Below, one piece after another: positions 5,761 to 14,727 of a stretch of DNA of 18,567 nucleotides; position 1 is the first letter of the stretch, and each line of letters opens with the position of its first letter. This DNA comes from CAZNDN01 sp964571815 (GTDB lineage Bacteria > Fibrobacterota > Chitinivibrionia > Chitinivibrionales > WJKA01). The position numbers and the translations under genes are program-made. Where the stretch lies: NCBI GenBank assembly GCA_964571815.1, contig CAZNDN010000083.1, positions 1 to 18,567 of the forward strand, in the 5' to 3' direction. A model generated the notes under the pieces. The model was not told the DNA's origin, made no database searches, and saw nothing but the letters and a program-made list of their open reading frames with translations.

Positions 5761-6795
5761 ATGAAGGCGTTGAGATTGAAGGCACGGAGAGAGTTGGAGC
5801 TTGCCGAAGTACCGGAACCGGTTCGAGGCGAGGGAGAAATACTTGTTGCGATCAGGGCTGTAGGCCTGTGCGGCTCCGACGCCCATTACTACCGGGAAGG
5901 GGGGATCGGCGGCGAACTCTGTACGTATCCGCAATCCATCGGCCACGAATGTGCCGGGGAAGTGGTGGCGTGTGGGCCGGCATCTGAATTCAAGCCCGGC
6001 GATCGAGTAGCGGTGGAGCCCGGCAGCCCCTGCGGTACGTGCGAACACTGTGTGTCGGGGTATCACAATCGGTGTCCGTTCGTGCGGTTTCTCGGTTCAC
6101 CCGGAATGCCCGGAGCCCTTCAGGAGCGCCTGAGCCTTCCCCCGTCGCAACTGGCGCGCATACCCCAAACGATGCATTTTCCCGAGGCAACGCTCCTGGA
6201 GCCCCTTGGCGTGGCACTGCACGCCGTTACCCTGGCCCGACTATGTCCGACCGAATCCGTGGTTATCTACGGCTCCGGCCCCATCGGCCTCCTGCTGCTT
6301 GCCGTTGCTCGCGCATGCGGTGCGGGACCCGTGATCGTCATGGACAAGCTCAGAACCCGGCTCGATGTCGCCTCGGGTCGGTACGGGGCCTCCCATACCG
6401 TCGACGTCAACGACACCGATCCCGTCGAGGCCGTCAGGGAAATCACCGGGGGACGGGGCGCCGATGCGGTGTTTGAGGCGGCGGGTTCGGCGCGAGCGAT
6501 CGACTGGTCCCTGGAATCGGCCCGCATCGGCGGCAGAGTAATGATCGTGGGGATCCCCGACGAAGACCGGGTGACGGTCAGTCCGCACACCATGCGCAGA
6601 AAAGAACTTCGCCTGATGAATGTCCGCCGCTCGAACAGGACTCTTGGCCGCTCCATTGCTATGGTTTCGCAAGCTTTGGTGACTCTGGAAGGGATTGTCA
6701 GCCATACGTATACCCTGGAGCAGGCACCGCGGGCATTTGATGTGGTAAGCGGTTACCGTGACGGAGTGATCAAAGCGGTCATTGAGCTGAACTGA
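5761..6795 (+). CDS. Zinc-dependent medium-chain dehydrogenase (sorbitol/xylitol type)
   Basis: This is a 344-residue cytoplasmic NAD-dependent alcohol dehydrogenase of the MDR superfamily. Catalytic-zinc ligands are visible as Cys37 (GLCGSD) and His62-Glu63 (GHE), with a further glutamate at 147 (LLEPLGVALHA), as in polyol dehydrogenases. A structural zinc site is given by Cys91, 94, 97 and 105. The Rossmann motif GSGPIG is at 171-176, and Asp195 at the end of the second strand favours NAD over NADP. Overall it resembles L-iditol/sorbitol or xylitol dehydrogenases more than threonine dehydrogenase, but the substrate cannot be read from sequence. The ATG at 5761 follows AGGAGGA ten bases upstream. 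It stands alone, with no sugar transporter or kinase beside it, so context does not help. Confidence 0.88.
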   Translation: MKALRLKARRELELAEVPEPVRGEGEILVAIRAVGLCGSDAHYYREGGIGGELCTYPQSIGHECAGEVVACGPASEFKPGDRVAVEPGSPCGTCEHCVSGYHNRCPFVRFLGSPGMPGALQERLSLPPSQLARIPQTMHFPEATLLEPLGVALHAVTLARLCPTESVVIYGSGPIGLLLLAVARACGAGPVIVMDKLRTRLDVASGRYGASHTVDVNDTDPVEAVREITGGRGADAVFEAAGSARAIDWSLESARIGGRVMIVGIPDEDRVTVSPHTMRRKELRLMNVRRSNRTLGRSIAMVSQALVTLEGIVSHTYTLEQAPRAFDVVSGYRDGVIKAVIELN

Positions 6796-6808
6796 GCTTC
6801 ATGCACGT

Positions 6809-6827
6809 GCACGGCGGGCCGCCGTGC
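6809..6827. terminator. GC-rich hairpin between convergent genes
   Basis: GCACGGCG (6809-6816) pairs perfectly with 6820-6827 around loop GGC. It sits in the 52-base gap between the convergent stops of the dehydrogenase and rsgA, where a shared terminator is expected. It lacks a T-tract on both sides, so efficiency is uncertain. Confidence 0.4.
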
Positions 6828-6847
6828 CGCAACAATCCGGGAATTGT

Positions 6848-7765
6848 CTACCTGCCTCCCCGGCTGCGTTTCCCGGGGTAGGTTTGACGACGTTCGCGGA
6901 GATGGTCGTAGAACTTCACGAAATGGTTGTATCGTGACAATCCGATCGTTCCTTGCTCGGCGGTCGCTCTGACCGAGCATCCCGGTTCATCATGGTGAGA
7001 ACAATTGTTGAATCGGCATGATCCCATGCGGGAAACAATCTCGGGAAAGCAGGCCTGAAGCTCATCCTCTTCCATGCAGGGGAGGTCAACCGCCGAAAAG
7101 CCCGGCGTGTCGGCCAGGTAGCCGCCTTCGGGAAGCGGTACGAGTGACGTACCGGTCGTTGTGTGAACTCCCCTGCCGTGTCCCCTCGAGACATCGGCGG
7201 TCCTGAATCGGTGTTCCGGAAGGAGCGTGTTCAGTATGCTGGTCTTGCCCACTCCGGAAATGCCTCCCAGTACCGAAATCTTGTCGCTGCAGAGTCGTCT
7301 CAGCTCCGGCAGGCCCTCTCCCGACCGCGCCGACATAGAGTGCACGTGATAGCCCGAACGATTGTAGATCGCGTTGATTTCTTCTACTTCCCGGCGTCTT
7401 CGCCTGTCGGCCAGGTCCGTCTTGTTGCAAACCAGCGTGGCCGGTATCTCCTCGTACTCGCTCGAGACCAGACACCGGTCGAGGACTTCAAGATCGGGGT
7501 CCGGCTCTTTGCAGGAGTAGACGAGCAGAAGCTGGTCGATATTAGCGACGGCGGGCCGTTGTAAACGGTTGCGTCGGGGGCGACAACGGCAGATAGTGGC
7601 CGTGGCGCCGGGCGTTTGCGGCTTGGTCAGTTCAACCATGTCTCCAACGTAAACGCGGCCGCGAACGGCAAGGCTGCCTCGAAGCGTGGCGACAACCGCC
7701 CCTTCCCCGGTGTCAACCACACAGGAGCTGCGATGAAGCTGGATAATACGGCCCGAGGGAATCAC
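6848..7765 (-). CDS. rsgA: Ribosome small-subunit-dependent GTPase RsgA
   Basis: RsgA is a circularly permuted GTPase that checks late 30S subunit maturation. The 305-residue protein has the expected order: an N-terminal OB-like beta domain, then G4 NKTD (114-117), G1 GGISGVGKTS (167-176), G3 DTPGF (from 219), and a C-terminal zinc knuckle with Cys250, Cys255, His257 and Cys263 (CRFNNCSHHDEPGC). The permuted order, G4 before G1, is diagnostic. The start is taken as GTG at 7765, preceded by GGAGAGG at good spacing. An in-frame GTG at 7789 would add eight residues that include that ribosome binding site. It is convergent with the dehydrogenase and divergent from larC. All key motifs are intact. 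Confidence 0.95.
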   Translation of the reverse strand: MIPSGRIIQLHRSSCVVDTGEGAVVATLRGSLAVRGRVYVGDMVELTKPQTPGATATICRCRPRRNRLQRPAVANIDQLLLVYSCKEPDPDLEVLDRCLVSSEYEEIPATLVCNKTDLADRRRRREVEEINAIYNRSGYHVHSMSARSGEGLPELRRLCSDKISVLGGISGVGKTSILNTLLPEHRFRTADVSRGHGRGVHTTTGTSLVPLPEGGYLADTPGFSAVDLPCMEEDELQACFPEIVSRMGSCRFNNCSHHDEPGCSVRATAEQGTIGLSRYNHFVKFYDHLRERRQTYPGKRSRGGR

Positions 7766-7868
7766 CGCATTCCTCTCCGGAGGGAACACACGAGTGGATA
7801 TTGAATGTATTTTACTCTGATTACTTCAATTACGATTACTGAAACCACCGGAGTCGTACCCCGCGTTC

Positions 7869-9053
7869 ATGAGAACCCTCTATTTCGACACACTCTGCGG
7901 CGCAAGCGGCGATATGATTCTCGCTTCGCTTATCGATCTGGGGATACCAATAAAATATCTCCGGGATCAACTCGATCGTCTCGCTCTTCCGGGAGTGCGA
8001 ATAGACATCGAAAAATCTGCCCGGGCGGGAGTGAACGCCACGGGAATGATCATCGATCTGCCGGAGGAACAAACCTGGCGCCATCTACCCCAAATTCTCG
8101 ATATCATTGCAGACGCCGGCTTCTCAGAGAAGGTCCAGCGGGACTCTCGTAGAATCCTTACCGCCCTGGGGGAAGCAGAGGCCGCTGTTCATGGTGTCCC
8201 CCTTGAGAAAGTCCATTTTCACGAGGTGGGTGCCGCGGATACCATCATCGATGTCGCCGGTGCCTGTCTGTGCATGGAGTACCTCGAAATTGATGAGACG
8301 GCTTTCTCCGAGTTGACGGTGGGACACGGTACGGTTGCGTGCGCCCATGGGATCATGCCGGTTCCCGCGCCGGCCACCGCCGTGTTGCTCAAAGGCCTTG
8401 CGGTGCGGCCCCTCGATATTGCCGGCGAAATCCTGACACCCACGGGGTGCGCCGTTCTCACAACATTGGGGCGCCAACTGACGGCGATGCCGTCGGGGAA
8501 GATCGGCGGGACCGGATACGGCTACGGCCGGAAACAGTTTGACCGGTATCCCAACATTCTCCGAGCGTTCCTGATCGAAAGCCGGGAAGGGGTCGTAGCA
8601 CCGGCGGAGAAAATCGCGGTGCTTGAATCGGACATGGATCATGTGTCGGGTGAGATCATGGCGTATGCCGCGCAACGATTGTTTGATGTCGGGGCTCTCG
8701 ATGTGTCCTGGTGTCCACTGTTCATGAAAAAAGGGCGGCCGGGGTATCGTTTGACGGTCATGGCTCGTCCCGAGACCGTGTCGGAACTTGCCGACACGAT
8801 ATTTGCCGAAACCCGCACCCTCGGTATCCGGACCCGCACAACCGAACGGCTGACGATGGCACGGTCCAGTCGGGCGGAAAGGCTGGGGGACGATCCGGTT
8901 GAAGTCAAGGAGTGTCGCCACAAACACCTCTCTTTCAGCAAGGCCGAATTCGATTCACTTGCTTCGATTGCCGGCAGGACCGGGAAACCGCTGATCGACG
9001 TGATGGAGACTTTTGGCTTGATGTCCCGGTCAGGCAAGGATAGGCAACGGTGA
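7869..9053 (+). CDS. larC: Nickel pincer cofactor biosynthesis protein LarC, full-length
   Basis: LarC inserts nickel, in a CTP-dependent step, into the pincer nucleotide used by lactate racemase (LarA) and related enzymes. The 394-residue frame shows the family blocks: N-terminal YFDTLCGASGDM, HFHEVGAADTIIDV (116-129), PVPAPAT (164-170), ILTPTG (188-193), then a C-terminal half with ESDMDHVSGE and FMKKGRPGYRLTV. In Lactobacillus plantarum LarC is produced through programmed frameshifting between larC1 and larC2. Here both halves lie in one uninterrupted frame. A GGAG 15 bases upstream is a distant ribosome binding site. LarA, LarB and LarE are absent from the window, so the cofactor's client enzyme is unknown. 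The gap to rsgA is AT-rich but shows no clear promoter. metK follows after 127 bases. Confidence 0.93.
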   Translation: MRTLYFDTLCGASGDMILASLIDLGIPIKYLRDQLDRLALPGVRIDIEKSARAGVNATGMIIDLPEEQTWRHLPQILDIIADAGFSEKVQRDSRRILTALGEAEAAVHGVPLEKVHFHEVGAADTIIDVAGACLCMEYLEIDETAFSELTVGHGTVACAHGIMPVPAPATAVLLKGLAVRPLDIAGEILTPTGCAVLTTLGRQLTAMPSGKIGGTGYGYGRKQFDRYPNILRAFLIESREGVVAPAEKIAVLESDMDHVSGEIMAYAAQRLFDVGALDVSWCPLFMKKGRPGYRLTVMARPETVSELADTIFAETRTLGIRTRTTERLTMARSSRAERLGDDPVEVKECRHKHLSFSKAEFDSLASIAGRTGKPLIDVMETFGLMSRSGKDRQR

Positions 9054-9180
9054 GCCGCGGCGCAGCCTCTCCAGGAATGCGATGCCGCGGGTGTCCCCGG
9101 GATCGAACATGTTTCACCAGAGGATTCTCGTCTCACAAAGACTCAGTATTTTCCAAATCACATTCATACCGGGAGGAGAT

Positions 9181-10341
9181 GTGAAACGTCTCTTTACGTC
9201 AGAAAGCGTGTCACAAGGTCATCCGGACAAGATGGCCGATCAGATTTCCGATGCAATACTGGACGCCATGATTGCCCAGGACCCCCTCTCCCGTGTTGCG
9301 TGCGAAACGCTTGTTACCACCGGGCTTGTGGTGGTTGCGGGCGAGATTACCAGCAAGGCGATCGTCGACATTCCCGACCTGGTCCGCGAGACGGTCAGGG
9401 AGATCGGGTACACCGACCCTCACTACGGATTCGACTACGAAAATTGCGCGGTAATGGTGTCTCTGGACAAGCAGTCACCGGATATCTCACAGGGTGTCAC
9501 CGAAGGCTCAGGCCTCCACAAGGAACAGGGCGCCGGCGACCAGGGAATGATGTTCGGTTTTGCCTGCAACGAAACGACGTCACTTATGCCGCTGGGGGTG
9601 CACCTTGCTCATCGCCTGGTCCAGGAGTTGACCCGGGCACGCAAGAAAGGGATTATCCCGTACCTGCGTCCCGACGGCAAATCACAGGTGACGGTTGAGT
9701 ACGATGGGACACGGCCGGTACGCGTGCACACTGCCGTTGTCTCGACGCAGCACGATCCCGGTGTCAAATTTGCCACCATTCGCAAGGACGTAGTCGAGAA
9801 GGTGGTCAGGAAAGTGATTCCGCGACGGTATCTCGACAGTCAAACCCTGTTTCACATTAATCCGACCGGGCGGTTCGTGACGGGGGGGCCAAAGGGTGAC
9901 TGCGGCTTGACCGGGCGGAAAATAATCGTCGATACATACGGAGGCTACGGCGCTCACGGCGGAGGCGCTTTCTCGGGCAAGGACCCATCGAAAGTGGACC
10001 GCAGTGCCGCCTACGCCATGCGGTGGGTAGCCAAGAATGTGGTCGCTGCCGGACTTGCGACTCATTGTGAGGTGCAGGTCTCCTACGCAATCGGGGTCGC
10101 GGAACCGATTTCGTTCAACGTTGATACCCTGGGTACGGGGAAGCTTCCCGATGAAGAAATCCGTGACATTGCGCTTCAGGTATTTGATCTGAAACCATCG
10201 GCTATCATCCGGCGTCTCAAGCTGAGAAGGCCGATCTATAAGGAAACCGCGCGTGCGGGCCATTTCGGACGCAATCTGGCGGATTTTACCTGGGAGAAGG
10301 TCGACATGGCGGATAAGCTCAAGAAGGCCGCGGGCCTCTAG
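9181..10341 (+). CDS. metK: S-adenosylmethionine synthetase MetK
   Basis: MetK makes S-adenosylmethionine from methionine and ATP in the cytoplasm. The 386-residue protein is of normal length with all signatures: SVSQGHPDK (His14, Asp16, Lys17 at the active site), GAGDQGMMFGFA (117-128, the ATP-binding hexapeptide region), HINPTGRFVTGGPKGDCGLTGRK, and the glycine-rich GGGAFSGKDPSKVDRS (260-275). The GTG at 9181 is chosen because GGGAGGAGAT lies immediately upstream and the protein then begins MKRLFTSESV as the family does; the frame stays open further upstream but without similarity. I looked for a SAM riboswitch in the 127-base leader and do not recognise one. Products of the window that consume SAM include RimO. 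Confidence 0.97.
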   Translation: MKRLFTSESVSQGHPDKMADQISDAILDAMIAQDPLSRVACETLVTTGLVVVAGEITSKAIVDIPDLVRETVREIGYTDPHYGFDYENCAVMVSLDKQSPDISQGVTEGSGLHKEQGAGDQGMMFGFACNETTSLMPLGVHLAHRLVQELTRARKKGIIPYLRPDGKSQVTVEYDGTRPVRVHTAVVSTQHDPGVKFATIRKDVVEKVVRKVIPRRYLDSQTLFHINPTGRFVTGGPKGDCGLTGRKIIVDTYGGYGAHGGGAFSGKDPSKVDRSAAYAMRWVAKNVVAAGLATHCEVQVSYAIGVAEPISFNVDTLGTGKLPDEEIRDIALQVFDLKPSAIIRRLKLRRPIYKETARAGHFGRNLADFTWEKVDMADKLKKAAGL

Positions 10342-10587
10342 CCGAGCCGGGCCGATGAGTTAGTCAGGTATTCGGCGGTGCGGCTCGCGACACGAGACCC
10401 CGACTGCGACGACATCACGCCGCGGGACCGGTGAGTTGTGAAAACGGTCTCAGGTGAATCGGACGATGTCTGCACGGTCCAGTTGCCGAAGTGCTGCTGA
10501 TGTGGCTGAGAGTAAACCAAATATCGAAGCCGCCCCAAACGTACTCGATACAGATAAGGGGTGCCGGCTCTGCGAAGCAGAGGATGG
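10342..10587. other. Intergenic stretch before the assembly gap, no supported gene
   Basis: Between metK and the run of N no frame has both a ribosome binding site and a credible product. A 15-base hairpin CTCTGC-GAA-GCAGAG lies at 10568-10582, directly at the gap edge. The promoter and start of the C25 protease are probably here or inside the gap. Confidence 0.4.
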
Positions 10588-10687
10588 NNNNNNNNNNNNN
10601 NNNNNNNNNNNNNNNNNNNNNNNNNNNNNNNNNNNNNNNNNNNNNNNNNNNNNNNNNNNNNNNNNNNNNNNNNNNNNNNNNNNNNNN
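10588..10687. other. Scaffold gap of exactly 100 N
   Basis: A run of exactly 100 N is the conventional placeholder for a gap of unknown size. Reading frames that appear to cross it are therefore artefacts, and true distances across it are unknown. Confidence 0.98.
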
Positions 10688-13600
10688 ATATAGTGGAAGA
10701 TTCGCCCGAGCGGCTTGTTCTGTCGTGGGAGATGGACGGTTTTGCGGCTCGGGCCGAAGTCGGTCAAACGGGAAAAACGTATACGCATCTGGATTTTTCG
10801 GGCAGCAACGTGCGGGTGGGAAGTCCGGGTGAAGCGTCTCTACCCGGTTTTGCCTTTTTCGTGGGGGTTCCCGCAAGCGGCGGGATTCGCATTCGCATGC
10901 AGTCGCGGGAGATCCGGCGAGTTGCTCCGCCGGCGCCGCTTGAGCGAGTGCCCGACGACGACCTCGCGAGTGATACGCATTTCGAGCGGCCGTGGGTATC
11001 GACTCCTTCCTACGCCGTATTCCGTCGTCTTCGCGCGGCACGGGTAGTGATCAGGCCGGTTGTCTACGATGCTCGAAGCAACGAGATTCGATATCTTCGG
11101 AGAGGAAGCTGCACCATAGAATTCCCCGCCGGCTCCTCGACCGGCAGTGGTGCGGCCGGCCGCGGCGACTACGACAGTTTCGTACGGTCCCTGATCATCA
11201 ACTACGCCACGGCTCGACGCTGGACAATGCCCCCCTCACCCGGGCTTCGGAAGCGAGCGGCCGCCGCATTCCCCCTTTCGGCCCACCGGATGGTCCACTT
11301 CACGGTGGGTGACGGACATACGGGGCTGAATGAGGGAACGACCGAGGAAAACGGCGTGCTGAAAATAACGGGCGAGGATATTTCTTCGCATTGGGGCGGT
11401 ACCGTCCCCGTCCGCTCGGTAGCATTGTACGCATCGCACAAGGGCGAACTTCCCGAACGGGTTCCGAAACCGGAGGAGATTCCCGACGGAGTCGTGGAAG
11501 TGCCCCTGGTGCGGATTGACCATAACGGCAACAAACGAGTCGACAGTCAGGACTACTTCCTTGCCTGCGTGACCGGAGCTTCGGACTGGATCGCCTCCCG
11601 GCGGGACGACGGCGTGTATTCTTATTCGTTTCAGCTCAATCGCTACGACGACTATCGCCATTACTGGCTTGGGGTGAAACAGGACGGCGCGGCACTGAGT
11701 GCGGGGACCTTTGAGGGCCGGGGCGCGGGGAAGGATACGATAGATTCATTTGAGAACTTCGTAATGCTGAAGAAGTCTACTCGGCTTCCGGAGCATACCG
11801 AGGGAGGGATCGACTGGACATGGCAGCAGCTCAACGCTGCGTCCCCGGTGTTTGATTTTCAATTCCCGCTTCCGGGTCTTGTTTCGGGACAAGGGGGGCG
11901 CCTTCGTGTGCATGAGGTGCGCGGTCACAGCAAATCGTTGTGGGTAACCCTCGGTGGGGAAGAGGTGTGCGGCGGCTGCATGTCGGGTGAGTGGCGTGAG
12001 GGTGGTGTATGGGCCGAGGAGGCCTCGCTACGGATTGACTCGCGGATCAGCGGGGGGGATCAGGGGTTCGATCTGGGTGCTGTCGAGGTCGTCTACCCGC
12101 GTCGGCTGGATCTTGACGGAATCGATCGGCTCATGGTTTACTCGCCGTCGGATTCGGGACTTGTCACGTATCGGCTCTCGGGGCTTGACGGGGATTCGGT
12201 GCGTATTCTCCGCGTTTCGGCCGGCGAGAGCCAAATGCAGCGGGTTGTTCCTTCGTACGATCTCAACGACAAGGTCTGCACGTGGACCGACACGGCGGGA
12301 ATCGGCATCAGGTATTTCGTTTCGCGGGAGGAGGGACTGCGGAGCCTTCCGGTATCGGCCGAGGTGGTTTCCGGTCGTGAGAATTCGTCACTGACGGTGC
12401 GCAATCTTCGTCGGGGTGCCCGGGCCAATTACGTGATCATCACCCCGGCCGCGTTTGAGGAGGAGGCGGTGCGGCTTGCCGAACACAAGAAGCGGCACGG
12501 CACGTTCACCAGCCCGGCGCCGCAGGTGATCGCGATCGAGGACATCTATCGGGAGTTTTCCGGAGGTGCTGTTGACCCGACGGCAATTCGGAATTTTTTG
12601 TTCTATGTTGACCGGTACTGGAGCGGGACGCTGGATTACGTGCTTTTGCTCGGTGACGGCCACTACGACTACAAGCAGATAACCACGCGGGAGGCGATAC
12701 GTATCCCCACGGCCCAGAAGGGTGAGGGCAGGAGTCAAAAATGCGTGGAGGACTACTTCGCCTGCCTGACACCCGACTCACTGTGGAGCGACGACAGGCC
12801 GGACGTGATGCTGGGCAGGATACCCTGCCGGGACGCGGACGAGGCGGCGGCCGTGGTGGACAAGATAGTCGACACCGAGGCCCCGTCGCGCGCCGACTAC
12901 GGCGCATGGCGAAGTCGGATATTGTTCGTTGCCGACGATGACCGGCAGGGACCCGATGCGGACCCGATTGTGGGGACCTCGGCACATCACGTCAGTTCCG
13001 AGCGCGTGGCCGAGGTCGTTTTCAGGGAAGCTCCGCTGATCGATGTGCGGAAGGTGTATCTGTTTGAGTACGAGTTCGATGAAGTCTATTTCAAGCCGGG
13101 GGCCTCCAGGGCCATCGAGAATCATTTCAACAACGGTATTTCTTTTGTCAACTATTTCGGGCACGGCAGTGATGTAGTCTGGGCCGACGAGCATGTGCTG
13201 CAGGCCGACAACCTTTCGAATCTTCAGAACGAGCGGCGCTATCCGGTGGTTTCGTCGTTTTCCTGCTCGGTGGGACGGTTCGACAGGCCGGATCATACGT
13301 GCCTCACGGGTGAACTGGTGCGACTGCCCGCGGCGGGCGCCGTGGCGGGCATAGCGGCAACACGCGTGGCTTACGCTTCTTCCAACACAACCCTTGCGAT
13401 CGATTTTTACGAAACGCTTTTCGACCTGGATTCCATCCCCGGTGTGGGCGGTGCCTACCGCCGCGCAATGGCCATTAACAGCAGGAACAAGCAGTATGCC
13501 TTCCTGGGAGACCCCTCCCTGCGATACCTCAACCCGCGGTATGAGGTGGACCTGACCATAGCGGATGAAAACGGGAAAGAGCTGGACACGCTGAAGGCGC

Positions 13601-14706
13601 TTCAGGAGGTTCGCGTCGAAGGGCGGGTGGTTCCCTCCGGCGGTACGCGCACACGCACCGACTTCGGCTCGTCGGACCGACAGGCGTACGTTCATGTCGG
13701 GCTTTTCAACCCCGCCGACACATCCAGGCGCAAAGACGGATACCCGGCGGACATACAGCCGTATACGCTCCCCGGGACGCCCATTTTCATGGGCAAGACA
13801 GCGGTGGAGAAGGGAAGATTCGAGCAACGTATTCTGCTGCCGCGAAACCTGTTTTTCGAGCGGGAGGGAGTCAGGCTGACCGCCTACGCCTGGGAAGGCG
13901 AGCGACAGGCGCTGGGGTACAACGGCAACGTGATTTTCAAGGGAACCGTCCTTGCCGATATCCAGGATACCACGGGCCCCCGCATCGCGGTACGCCCCCT
14001 GTACCAGGTTCCCGAGCGAAACAGCGGCGCCGGGTTCAGCGACCGAATCGTCCTCTCACTTCCTGCCGACCTCGAGGTTGAACTGAGCGATTCCAGCGGA
14101 CTCGATGTCGTCGGGACCACTCCCGATGCCGGCGTTGCGGTGGCAATTCCCGGGGCCATGCGGAAGCAGAACATGAATCACAAATTCCAGTTTGCCGAGG
14201 GAGACTACCGAAGGGGAGTTGCCGTGCTGAGCTTCGAAGAGGGGAGCCTGAACAACGGCGTTCACGACCTGGTGGTGGCGGCGCAGGACCTGTTCGGCAA
14301 CAGTTCAATAGACACGGTCGAGCTGGAGGTGACCGACCGGGAGGAATTCAAGCTGGGACACGTGTTCAACTACCCCAACCCCATGCGGGTGGGAGAGCGC
14401 ACGCGCTTCTTCTTCTACTCATCGCCCGCGCTGCAGTATACGCGCCTGGACACGATTGCCGCGACCATACGAATCTACACTCTTTCGGGCAAGCTGGTAC
14501 GTGTAATTGATCCGTTCACCGAGGGTGCCGCGAGTGGGGCCGCCAACGGCGTGGCGTGGGACGGAACGGATCAGCTTGATAATCCTCTTCCACCCGACAT
14601 CTACCTCTACCAGGTTATTGTGGAAGGCCCCGGCTCGGTGCCCCGGCAGATTGACCGAAGTCCCATCAGGAAACTCGTCATCCATCCTCCCCGTCGGCGG
14701 CGTTGA
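10688..14706 (+). CDS. porU: C25 (gingipain/PorU-like) cysteine protease, 5' end lost in gap
   Basis: At least 1338 residues are visible; the start and any signal peptide lie in the assembly gap. The N-terminal 580 residues look like the beta-rich prodomain of PorU-type proteins. The C25 peptidase core runs from about 581 (YVIITPAAFEEEAVRLAEHK) to about 945 (FLGDPSLRYLNPR). The catalytic dyad is intact: histidine in NYFGHGSD (codon at 13162, visible residue 825) and cysteine in SFSCSVGRFD (codon at 13264, residue 859), spaced as in gingipains. After more beta-rich sequence, a FlgD-like module starts at FNYPNPMRVGE (about 1226) and includes TIRIYTLSGKLVR and DIYLYQVIVEG. PorU is the cell-surface sortase that removes C-terminal signals of type IX cargo. 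A secreted gingipain-like protease is the alternative. The protein ends in an odd PPRRRR. No other type IX gene is visible. Confidence 0.82.
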
Positions 14707-14727
14707 TTCTCTTCGGTCGTCCGGTCC

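Noticed and set aside
9054..9180. Possible SAM riboswitch before metK
   Set aside because: The 127-base leader shows none of the conserved SAM-riboswitch core sequences I know and no terminator; only a loose GC-rich inverted repeat is present.
10454..10587. Short plus-strand frame before the gap as the start of a gene
   Set aside because: It has no ribosome binding site, family resemblance or signal peptide; the sequence ends at the gap before it can be judged.
10561..10690. Open frame joining the pre-gap sequence to the protease
   Set aside because: It crosses 100 placeholder N, so frame continuity is accidental and the start codon is not evidence.
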